Part shown: in pieces, positions 1-6,391 of the stretch
Layout: each line of letters starts with the position of its first letter
Position numbering within the stretch: position 1 is the stretch's first letter
Assembly: GCA_946886845.1 (NCBI GenBank)
Contig: CAMPJH010000075.1
Location: forward strand, 1 to 7,321
Length of the DNA stretch: 7,321 nt
Direction of reading: 5' to 3'
Origin: an uncultured Sphingomonas sp.
GTDB taxonomy: Bacteria; Pseudomonadota; Alphaproteobacteria; Sphingomonadales; Sphingomonadaceae
Program-made: the position numbers and the translations under genes
The notes under the pieces: model-generated
Database searches by the model: none
Seen by the model: only the letters and a program-made list of their open reading frames with translations
What the model was told of the DNA's origin: nothing

Positions 1-1118
1 GGCTTGCTTCGTCGCGCGACACTCTGCTTCGAGTTCGCTCGGCGACCTTCGACAATCTGTTCGAAGCCGTCGGCGTGTTCGCTAGCGACGGACGACTCTA
101 TTTATGGAACCGCCGCTTCAGCCAGGTCTGGGACCTCGACGAGAATTGGCTGGCCGAGCATCCGCGGGTCGATGAAATGGTGCCTGCGATCGCCCGCAAA
201 CTGGTCAACCCGACGGGCGCCGCGCAAATCCGCGAGATGGTCCGCAAGACGACCGCGGAGCGCGAGCCCGCCAGCGGCCGGATCACCCTGACCGACGGCC
301 GCCACTTCGAGTTCGCGGCGGTGCCGCTGCCCGATGGGAACGCACTGTTCACCCTGGTCGACGTCACCGATTCGACCCGGATCGAGGCGGCGCTTCGCGA
401 GCGCGCGACCGCGCTCGAACAGGCGGACCGGATCAAGACCGACTTCGTCGCCAACATGAGCTACGAATTGAGGACTCCGCTGACCTCGATCGGCGGCTTC
501 GCGGAAATGCTCGCCGAAGGTTACGCGGGCAAGCTGACGCCGGCCGCGTCCGATTATGTCCAGGCGATCCTTGAATCGGTCGAGCGCCTGTCGAAGCTGA
601 TCGACGACGTGCTCGACCTGACCCAGGGCGATTCGGTCGGGACCGTGCTCGAACGCGAACGGGTCGACATCGCCGGGCTGTGCAAGACCGCCGTCGACAA
701 GTTCGAATCGCGGATCAAGGACAAGGACCAGAAGCTCGAAAGCGACATCGCCGAAAGCGCCGGGTTCGTGGTCGGCGACGCCCGGCGTCTGAGGGAGTCG
801 ATCGAGCATCTGATCGAGAATGCGATCGCTTATACCGACAGCGGCGGGAAGATTCAGGTGAAGGCCTGGGGCGACGACAGCCAGGCGGTCGTCCAGGTCA
901 GCGACAACGGCGTCGGCATCGCCAAGAAGGACATCCCGCGGGTCTTCAATCGCTTCGACCGGGTAACCCACGATCCTTCACGCGGCGAGGCGGCTCTCGG
1001 GCTCGGCCTGCCGCTGACCCGGCAATTCGTCGAGGCGCACGGCGGCAAGGTCGATCTCGTCTCCGCCAAGGGCAAGGGGACGACCGTGACCCTTAATCTA
1101 CCGCGCGCCCCGAAATGA
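1..1118 (+). CDS. divL: DivL-like PAS sensor histidine-kinase homologue with Tyr at the phosphoacceptor site (5' partial)
   Basis: The reading frame (codons starting at position 3) is open from the left edge, so the N-terminus is missing and the GTG at 75 is not the real start. Visible parts in order: a PAS domain (about 45-400), a linker helix, a DHp domain (about 420-630) and an HATPase domain (about 770-1105). The H-box reads NMSYELRTPL, with TAC (Tyr) at 462-464 where kinases have His. The ATP site looks otherwise usable: N-box Asn at 819-821, G1 box DNGVG at 903-917, G2 box GLGL at 999-1010. The first N-box Asn is His (807-809). Tyr at this site is the hallmark of Caulobacter DivL, which binds DivK~P and tunes the CckA kinase/phosphatase balance, and so CtrA, without needing to phosphorylate itself. 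Orthology to DivL is inferred from this residue plus the architecture. An ordinary sensor kinase with a lost His is the alternative. The stop overlaps the tsaE start by 4 bases. Confidence 0.8.
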   Translation, partial: LASSRDTLLRVRSATFDNLFEAVGVFASDGRLYLWNRRFSQVWDLDENWLAEHPRVDEMVPAIARKLVNPTGAAQIREMVRKTTAEREPASGRITLTDGRHFEFAAVPLPDGNALFTLVDVTDSTRIEAALRERATALEQADRIKTDFVANMSYELRTPLTSIGGFAEMLAEGYAGKLTPAASDYVQAILESVERLSKLIDDVLDLTQGDSVGTVLERERVDIAGLCKTAVDKFESRIKDKDQKLESDIAESAGFVVGDARRLRESIEHLIENAIAYTDSGGKIQVKAWGDDSQAVVQVSDNGVGIAKKDIPRVFNRFDRVTHDPSRGEAALGLGLPLTRQFVEAHGGKVDLVSAKGKGTTVTLNLPRAPK

Positions 1119-1549
1119 CCCTCTCCGACGAAGCGGCGACCGAAGCATTGGGGACAAAGCTGGCGGGCGAACTTCGGCCGGGAGACGTCGTCACGCTTTC
1201 GGGGCCGCTCGGCGTTGGCAAGACCGCGCTCGCGCGTGCCATCATCCGCGCGCTCGGCCATGAAGGCGAGGTGCCGAGCCCGAGCTTTGCGATCGTCCAG
1301 CCCTATGAGACGATCGATCTGCCGGTCTGGCACGTCGACCTCTACCGGATCGAGCAGGCCGGCGAGATCGACGAGCTTGGCCTCGACTCGGCCGGTGATG
1401 CCGTGCTCCTTGTCGAATGGCCGGAACGCGCCGGCAACAGCGCGTGGCCGGACGCCCTTCGGCTCAGGCTCGATTTTGCCGAAGCCGGCGCTCGGCGCTT
1501 GACAGCCGACGCCCCTCCGCCATGGCAAGGCCGATGGCCGCCCGAATGA
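1115..1549 (+). CDS. tsaE: tRNA t6A biosynthesis ATPase TsaE
   Basis: A 144-residue cytoplasmic P-loop protein of normal TsaE (YjeE) length. In known systems TsaE binds the TsaB-TsaD complex and uses ATP hydrolysis to drive turnover of N6-threonylcarbamoyladenosine synthesis at position 37 of ANN-decoding tRNAs. Seen here: the Walker A motif GPLGVGKT (residues 30-37), the switch-like SPSF segment (55-58; SPTF or SPTY in many homologues), HVDLYR (73-78) with the conserved Asp and Tyr, and LLVEWPER (98-105), the family's C-terminal signature. Start choice: the ATG lies in the ATGA overlap with the kinase stop at 1115-1118, and no good Shine-Dalgarno sequence precedes it, so translation probably depends on coupling. 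TsaB and TsaD are not in the window. Family assignment is secure. Confidence 0.95.
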   Translation: MTLSDEAATEALGTKLAGELRPGDVVTLSGPLGVGKTALARAIIRALGHEGEVPSPSFAIVQPYETIDLPVWHVDLYRIEQAGEIDELGLDSAGDAVLLVEWPERAGNSAWPDALRLRLDFAEAGARRLTADAPPPWQGRWPPE

Positions 1550-2532
1550 CTCCGCCAGCCCATGCGCCCGAATTCCTTGCCGAATGCGGCTGGGAAGGCG
1601 CGCGAATCGAGCCGCTTGCCGGCGATGCCTCGTTCCGCCGCTACTTCCGGGTCAGCGACGGCGACCGCAGCGCGGTGCTGATGGACGCGCCGCCGCCGAT
1701 GGAGGACGTCCGGCCGTTCGTCGCGGTCGCCGAATGGCTTCAGTCGGTCGGCTTGAGCGCGCCCGAGATTCTTGCTCGGGATATCGACCATGGGCTGCTC
1801 TTGCTCGACGATTTCGGCACCTGGCGGCTTCGCGAAATCGCCGACGAGGATCCGTCGCGCGAGCGCGAGCTTTACGAGCTTGCGACCGACGTCCTCATCC
1901 ACCTCCACCAGCACCCGCCGATGCCGGGTCTACCGCCCCACGGACCGCAGCAATGGCTCGAAGAGCTGGCCTTGTTCACCGACTGGTATTGTCCGGCGCT
2001 CGGGCTGTCGGTCGATATCGACGGCTATCGCGCCGCCTGGGCGCAAGTCCTCGAACCGGTCGCACGCGACGGCCTCGGCCCGGTGACCGTGCTTCGCGAT
2101 TTCCATGCCGAGAATGTCATGCTGATCGGCGGGCGCGAGGGCATCCGCCACTTCGGGCTGCTCGATTTCCAGGACGCGCTGGTCGGGCACCCGGCCTATG
2201 ACCTGGCGTCGGTCCTCGAGGACGCCCGCCGCGACGTGCCGCCGGAAATCGAGCGGGCGATGATCGACCGCTATGTCGTCGCGACCGGCAAGGCGGATCG
2301 GTTCGAGCGCGCCTATTGGGCGCTCGCCGCCCAGCGCAACACGCGCATCCTGGGGGTCTTTACCCGCCTGTGGAAGCGTGACGGCAAGCCGCACTACACG
2401 GCCTTCCAACCGCGCATGTGGGGCTTGCTCGAGCGCGATCTCGCCCGACCCGGGCTGGAGCCGGTGCAAAGCTGGTTCGACAAGAATATCCGGCCCGAGC
2501 ATCGCGCCGCACCCTGGGCTGAAGCGGCATGA
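1546..2532 (+). CDS. amgK: AmgK-like N-acetylmuramate/N-acetylglucosamine anomeric kinase (aminoglycoside phosphotransferase fold)
   Basis: A 328-residue cytoplasmic kinase of the APH/choline-kinase fold. AmgK phosphorylates C1 of MurNAc (and GlcNAc) recovered from the cell wall, giving MurNAc-1-P, the substrate of MurU. Seen: a phosphate-binding-like N-lobe loop (LAGDASFRRYFRV, 24-36), LLLLDDFG (84-91), the catalytic loop LRDFHAENVM (183-192) with catalytic Asp185 and Asn190, and the metal-binding segment LLDFQDA (205-211) followed by HPAYDLASVLEDARRDV (215-231), a signature of this subfamily. The usual first His of the Brenner motif is Leu183. Start choice: ATG 1546 forms an ATGA overlap with the tsaE stop. 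In-frame ATGs at 1522 and 1534, and an upstream in-frame codon at 1417, lie inside tsaE and are less likely. The MurU-like gene directly downstream supports wall recycling over antibiotic resistance. Substrate is inferred from context. Confidence 0.87.
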   Translation: MTPPAHAPEFLAECGWEGARIEPLAGDASFRRYFRVSDGDRSAVLMDAPPPMEDVRPFVAVAEWLQSVGLSAPEILARDIDHGLLLLDDFGTWRLREIADEDPSRERELYELATDVLIHLHQHPPMPGLPPHGPQQWLEELALFTDWYCPALGLSVDIDGYRAAWAQVLEPVARDGLGPVTVLRDFHAENVMLIGGREGIRHFGLLDFQDALVGHPAYDLASVLEDARRDVPPEIERAMIDRYVVATGKADRFERAYWALAAQRNTRILGVFTRLWKRDGKPHYTAFQPRMWGLLERDLARPGLEPVQSWFDKNIRPEHRAAPWAEAA

Positions 2533-3290
2533 AACAGGTCAAGCGGGCGCTTCGGCTGAAAGCCGAGATCGATGCCGAGGTCCCCGAGACCGCGCTGGTG
2601 CTGGCGGCCGGCCTCGGCAAAAGGATGCGGCCGCTGACGGCGACGACTCCCAAGCCGCTGATCGAAGTCGCCAGCAAGGCGCTGCTCGACCATCTGCTCG
2701 AACGGCTTCGCGCGTCGGGCGTTCGGAACGTGGTCGTCAACGTCCATTATCTCGCCGACGCGGTCGAGGCGCATCTCGCCAAGAATCCGCACGGACTCGG
2801 CGTCACAATCTCCGACGAGCGCTCGCTGCTGCTGGAAACCGGCGGCGGCATGGTCAAGGCGGCTCCGCTGATCGATTGCGACCCGTTCCTGGTCGTCAAC
2901 AGCGACAATCTGTGGATCGATGGCCCCGCCGACACGCTCAAGCTGCTCGCCTCGCATTGGGACGGTGGCAAGATGGATGCGCTGTTGCTGCTCGTTCCGC
3001 ACGCGCGCGCCGAAAATCATCTCGGCATGGGCGATTTCCACATGGACCGGCATGGCCGGCTCCGGCGCCGGCAGCGCAGCCGGGTCGCGCCGTTTGTCTA
3101 TACCGGCGTCCAGATCGTTGCGAAGCGCTTGCTCGAAGGCGCACCCGACGGGCCGTTCTCGACCAACGTCCTGTGGGACCGGGCGATCGAGCGGGGACGC
3201 TGCTTCGGAGCGGTCCACCAGGGGCTGTGGTTCGACGTCGGCACACCGCAGGCGATCAAGGCGACGGAGCTGATCCTGGAGGATGCCTGA
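2529..3290 (+). CDS. murU: MurU-like N-acetylmuramate-1-phosphate uridylyltransferase
   Basis: A 253-residue sugar-phosphate nucleotidyltransferase with a Rossmann-like GT-A fold. MurU transfers UMP from UTP to MurNAc-1-P to give UDP-MurNAc, bypassing the fosfomycin-sensitive MurA step of de novo synthesis. Seen: the nucleotide-binding signature LAAGLGKRMRPLT (25-37) followed by TPKPLIEV (40-47), ETGGGM (103-108), the metal-binding VNSDNLW (123-129; Asp126) and LWFDVGTP (233-240). The signature starts near residue 25 instead of about residue 5 as in typical MurU, because of a Lys/Arg-rich N-terminal extension. Start choice: ATG 2529 overlaps the kinase stop as ATGA. No strong Shine-Dalgarno sequence is visible, so coupling is likely. 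The kinase-nucleotidyltransferase pair is the main reason for MurU over other NTP-transferases such as mannose-1-phosphate guanylyltransferase or glucose-1-phosphate enzymes. Confidence 0.85.
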   Translation: MKQVKRALRLKAEIDAEVPETALVLAAGLGKRMRPLTATTPKPLIEVASKALLDHLLERLRASGVRNVVVNVHYLADAVEAHLAKNPHGLGVTISDERSLLLETGGGMVKAAPLIDCDPFLVVNSDNLWIDGPADTLKLLASHWDGGKMDALLLLVPHARAENHLGMGDFHMDRHGRLRRRQRSRVAPFVYTGVQIVAKRLLEGAPDGPFSTNVLWDRAIERGRCFGAVHQGLWFDVGTPQAIKATELILEDA

Positions 3291-6204
3291 GGCCACCGGC
3301 GACCGTTTTCGGCACCGCGCCGTCTTCACCATCCCGACGAATCGCTCGTTCGCAGACTCCCTTGTCGCCGGCCTGATCGCCCGCTTCGGGAACGACCCGC
3401 TGGCGCTTGCGAACGGCCGGATCCTGCTTCCCAACAACCGCGCGGTGCGCAGCGTCACCGACGCGTTCGTCCGGGCGAGCGGGTCCGGGCTAGTGCTTCC
3501 ACGGTTGATCCCGGTCGGCGATTCCGAGCTGGAGGAGCGGATCGGCGGCGCGCTCGATCCGGCCGACCTCGACGATCCAGTGCCGCCGGCGGTCGATCCG
3601 CTCGAACGCTTGTTGACGCTTGCCGAGATGGTCCGCGACGGCGAGAGCGCCGCCGAGGCGCTGCGCATGGCGACCGACTTGGCGCGAACCCTCGATTCGC
3701 TCCTGATCGAGGAAGTGCCACCGGCCAGGCTGCGCGAGGTTGCCCAGGAAACCGAGGATCTCGCCCGCCACTGGCAGGTGTCGCTCGACCGGCTCCGCGC
3801 AATTGTCGATCTGTGGCCGGAGCGGCTTCGCCAGCTCGGCCGGGTCGATCTTGCCGAGCGGCGTAACCGGCTTTTGCGCCGGCTCGGCGACCGCTGGGAA
3901 GCGAGGCCGCCGCAAGGTTTCACCGTCGCCGCCGGAATCACCACGGCTGCGCCCGCCGTGGCGGCGTTGCTGGCGCGGGTCGCGGCGATGCCCGACGGGA
4001 TGGTGGTGCTTCCCGGGCTGGCGCTCGCGTCGGTGATGCCGGACGAGGAATGGGAGGCGCTTGGCCCGAACGAGGACGGCTGGGGCGAGGAAACCCATCC
4101 GCAGTTCCACCTGAAGGTTCTGCTCGACCGCATCGGAGTCGCTCGTGGCGAAGTCCGCCTGTGGCCGCGGGTCGGGCTAGCGGCTTCGTCGCCGCAGCGC
4201 AGCCGAGCGATCGCCAACGCGATGGCGTCGGCGCAGTTTTCGGACAAATGGAGCGCCCTCAAGCCCGAAGCGCGGCGGTTGAGCGGCATCCGCACCGCAG
4301 TGCTGCCCGATTCCGCGGCCGAGGCGCAGGCAATCGCGCTCGCCATCCGTGAGGCGCTGGAGACGCCGGAACGGACGGCCGCGCTCGTCACCTCCGACCG
4401 GACGTTGGCGCGGCGAGTGTCGAGCCTGCTGGCGCGCTGGGGAATCGCCGCCGACGACAGCGCCGGCAAGCCGCTGACGGAAGCGCCGTCGGGTACGCTG
4501 CTGCTGGGAATCGCGTCGGCGATCGCCGAAGAGCTGGCGCCGGTGCCACTGTTGGCGCTGCTCAAGCATCCGCTGGTTGGCGGCGAGGGCGCCGAGCGGG
4601 CGAGATGGCTCGACGATGTCCGTTTGCTCGACCTGGCACTGCGCGGTCCGCGGCCGGCGGCAAGGCTTGGCGGGCTCGACCGCCATTTCGCCGAGCAGGA
4701 CAAGGAACGCGGGCTCAAGGGCTGCCTCGCCGCATGGCAGCGTATTCGCCCGGTGGTCGAGCCGCTCGACGGGCAAACTCGGGGGCAAGCTCTGCTTTCC
4801 GAGTTCGCCGCCGCGCTGGTGCACGCCGGCGAGTCGCTTGCCGGCGACCGGGGCTGGCGTGGGCAGGAAGGGCGAATGGCGGCGGAGCTTCTCGCCGAGC
4901 TGCAAAGCGACGGCCCGGCGCAGCGCCTCGCGGTTTCGGCGGAGGATCTTGTGGCGATTCTGGGCGAGCTGCTCGGCAGCCGGAGCATCCGGCCGGCGTA
5001 CGGCGGTCATCCCCGGGTGTTTATCTGGGGCCTGCTCGAAGCGCGGCTCCAGCAGGCTGACCTGATGATCCTCAGCGGCCTCAACGAAGGCGTCTGGCCG
5101 GCGCTTCCGGCGCCCGATGCCTGGCTCGCGCCGAAGGTCCGGGCCAGCCTCGGCCTGCCGAGCCTCGACTATCGGATCGGGCTGTCGGCGCATGATTTGG
5201 CAAGCGCTCTCGGCGCGCGCGAGGTGCTCATCACCCGTGCCAAGCGCGATGGGCGCTCGCCGACGGTGGCGTCGCGCTTCTGGCTTCGGCTCGACGCGAT
5301 CAGCGGCGGCCTTCCACGCGACCTGAGGCTCGAGCGGATCACCGCGGCGCTCGACGACCCCGGTCCGCCGCAGCCGGCCGAGCGGCCACTGCCGTGTCCG
5401 CCCGCCGAACAGCGACCAAAGCGGATTTCGGTCACGGCGGTGGACAGGCTCAACGCCGACCCGTTCGCTTTCTACGCGCAGGCGATCCTCAGGCTTCGCG
5501 AGCTCGACGCCGTCGACGCCGACCATACCGCCCGCTGGAAGGGCAGCGCCGTCCACGAAGTGTTCGAGCACTGGCTTCGCGAGGATCAATGCGACCCCGA
5601 CAAGCTCAAGCCGCGCGCCGAACGGCTGCTTGCCGACGAGACCATCCACCCGATGCTTCGCGCGCTGTGGGGGCCGCGGTTGCTGGAGGCGATCGACTCG
5701 CTGGCCGAGCTGGAGAGCAGGAACCGCGAAGCAGGGCGGCGGCCGCTTGCCGCCGAGGCGACCGGGGAAGCGCCAATTGCCGGCATAGCGGTCCACGGCC
5801 GGGTCGACCGGATCGACCGGCTGCCCGACGGTTCGCTGGCGATCATCGACTACAAGACCGGCGCTCCGCCGAGCGGGAAGGCGGTCGAGAAGGGGTTTGC
5901 GTTGCAACTCGGGCTGCTGGCGCTGATCGCCCGGGAAGGCGGGTTCGCCGAGGTCGACGGCAATCCGGCCGGGTTCGAATATTGGTCGCTGGCCAAGCGC
6001 CTGCTCGACAAAAACCCGATCCGGCCCGGCAAGGACATGAGCGCCGAGGAGTTCCTCGACCACTCCTACCGACATTTCGCCGAGGCAGCCGAGAAATGGC
6101 TGAATGGCGATGAGCCGTTCACGGCCAAGCTCAACCCGGCCTTCGCGCCTTATGGGGATTACGACCAGCTGATGCGGCTGGAGGAATGGTACGGCCGCGA
6201 ATGA
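3283..6204 (+). CDS. addB: Double-strand break repair protein AddB (alphaproteobacterial type)
   Basis: A 973-residue subunit of the AddAB helicase-nuclease, which unwinds and resects broken DNA ends and prepares 3' tails for RecA. N-terminal region (residues 14-70): FTIPTNRSFADSL stands where Firmicute AddB carries Walker A, and no GxxxxGK[ST] motif is present. Residues 594-672 resemble the UvrD-like second helicase domain, with LSGLNEGVWP at 597-606. The C-terminus (about 750-973) is a PD-(D/E)XK nuclease of the RecB type: His758, Asp842 in GRVDRID, Asp856 and Lys858 in IIDYKTG, and Gln875. Only three cysteines occur, so a four-Cys Fe-S cluster cannot form. Start choice: an in-frame stop (TGA 3271-3273) lies 9 bases upstream and no in-frame start codon lies between, so ATG 3283 is the earliest possible start. 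It overlaps murU by 8 bases. Its partner addA lies 187 bases downstream. Confidence 0.95.
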   Translation: MPEATGDRFRHRAVFTIPTNRSFADSLVAGLIARFGNDPLALANGRILLPNNRAVRSVTDAFVRASGSGLVLPRLIPVGDSELEERIGGALDPADLDDPVPPAVDPLERLLTLAEMVRDGESAAEALRMATDLARTLDSLLIEEVPPARLREVAQETEDLARHWQVSLDRLRAIVDLWPERLRQLGRVDLAERRNRLLRRLGDRWEARPPQGFTVAAGITTAAPAVAALLARVAAMPDGMVVLPGLALASVMPDEEWEALGPNEDGWGEETHPQFHLKVLLDRIGVARGEVRLWPRVGLAASSPQRSRAIANAMASAQFSDKWSALKPEARRLSGIRTAVLPDSAAEAQAIALAIREALETPERTAALVTSDRTLARRVSSLLARWGIAADDSAGKPLTEAPSGTLLLGIASAIAEELAPVPLLALLKHPLVGGEGAERARWLDDVRLLDLALRGPRPAARLGGLDRHFAEQDKERGLKGCLAAWQRIRPVVEPLDGQTRGQALLSEFAAALVHAGESLAGDRGWRGQEGRMAAELLAELQSDGPAQRLAVSAEDLVAILGELLGSRSIRPAYGGHPRVFIWGLLEARLQQADLMILSGLNEGVWPALPAPDAWLAPKVRASLGLPSLDYRIGLSAHDLASALGAREVLITRAKRDGRSPTVASRFWLRLDAISGGLPRDLRLERITAALDDPGPPQPAERPLPCPPAEQRPKRISVTAVDRLNADPFAFYAQAILRLRELDAVDADHTARWKGSAVHEVFEHWLREDQCDPDKLKPRAERLLADETIHPMLRALWGPRLLEAIDSLAELESRNREAGRRPLAAEATGEAPIAGIAVHGRVDRIDRLPDGSLAIIDYKTGAPPSGKAVEKGFALQLGLLALIAREGGFAEVDGNPAGFEYWSLAKRLLDKNPIRPGKDMSAEEFLDHSYRHFAEAAEKWLNGDEPFTAKLNPAFAPYGDYDQLMRLEEWYGRE

Positions 6205-6209
6205 GCCGG

Positions 6210-6353
6210 CTATTTTCTCTTCGGCTTCTTCTTGACGTTGGACGCGTACAGCAGCGCCGCGACGATTGCCGCCGATCCGATGCCGACGGCGACGCCGGCC
6301 TTCACCAGTTTCTGCCGCCGCTCTTCGCTCGCTTTGTCGTCCGGTTCGCTCAT
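6210..6353 (-). CDS. Small single-pass membrane protein of unknown function, antisense inside the addB-addA gap
   Basis: I do not recognise this family. The 47-residue product has an acidic/charged head (residues 2-18, with RRQK at 12-15), one hydrophobic Gly/Ala/Val segment (about 19-38) long enough to span a membrane, and a very basic tail KKKPKRK (41-47). Topology is ambiguous because both flanks are positively charged. Start choice: ATG at 6353-6351 is preceded by AAAGG (6363-6359 on this strand) at 5-base spacing. The frame stays open back to an in-frame ATG at 6431, but that 73-residue version would overlap the addA start and has no comparable ribosome site. Codon third positions are mostly G or C, as in neighbouring genes. 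Its stop faces the addB stop with 5 bases between, and its start is 38 bases from the divergent addA start. Coding status is inferred from the ribosome site, codon use and the coherent membrane segment. Confidence 0.75.
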   Translation of the reverse strand: MSEPDDKASEERRQKLVKAGVAVGIGSAAIVAALLYASNVKKKPKRK

Positions 6354-6358
6354 GCTTC

Positions 6359-6363
6359 CCTTT
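6359..6363 (-). promoter_or_regulatory. Ribosome binding site of the small antisense gene
   Basis: Read on the minus strand, AAAGG followed by GAAGC precedes the ATG at 6353-6351, with 5 bases between AAAGG and the ATG. This purine-rich site decides for the 47-codon start over the longer in-frame start at 6431. Confidence 0.6.
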
Positions 6364-6377
6364 CTATGGGCATGCGC

Positions 6378-6382
6378 AAAGG
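6378..6382 (+). promoter_or_regulatory. Ribosome binding site of addA
   Basis: AAAGG lies 9 bases before the ATG at 6392. A second purine run, GGAAG at 6386-6390, is only 1 base from the ATG and too close to serve. Unlike the upstream genes of the cluster, addA therefore seems able to start translation by itself. Confidence 0.5.
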
Positions 6383-6391
6383 TTTGGAAGC

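Noticed and set aside
75..77. GTG as the start of the first gene
   Set aside because: The same frame is open to the left edge and the residues before it continue the PAS-domain N-terminus, so the gene is simply cut by the window.
102..971. 289-codon minus-strand frame opposite the DivL-like gene
   Set aside because: The plus strand carries PAS, DHp and HATPase motifs through this stretch, and the minus frame has none.
1417..1545. Longer N-terminus for the AmgK-like kinase
   Set aside because: It would lie within tsaE and adds an Arg/Ser-rich sequence without family similarity. ATG 1546 in the ATGA overlap matches the pattern of the neighbouring genes.
1546..2532. Aminoglycoside resistance gene
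   Set aside because: The fold is shared with aminoglycoside phosphotransferases, but the subfamily motifs and the overlap with a MurU-like gene point to cell-wall sugar recycling.
2394..4988. 864-codon open frame on the minus strand across murU and addB
   Set aside because: It is antisense to two genes with clear family motifs. The translation is Ser/Arg/Ala-rich low complexity with no domain, typical of a shadow frame in GC-rich DNA.
4177..6075. 632-codon open frame on the minus strand across addB
   Set aside because: It is a shadow frame antisense to the AddB helicase-like and nuclease regions. It is Arg/Gln/Pro-rich and has no recognisable motif.
6204..6231. Possible rho-independent terminator after addB (AGCCG/CGGCT followed by a pyrimidine tract)
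   Set aside because: The stem is only 5 base pairs with a 13-base loop and the tail is mixed C/T, not a U-run. The pyrimidine tract is explained by the Lys codons of the antisense gene.
6232..6237. TTGACG resembling a -35 box for addA
   Set aside because: No -10-like hexamer is found at 16-18 bases spacing, and the bases are explained as codons of the antisense small gene.
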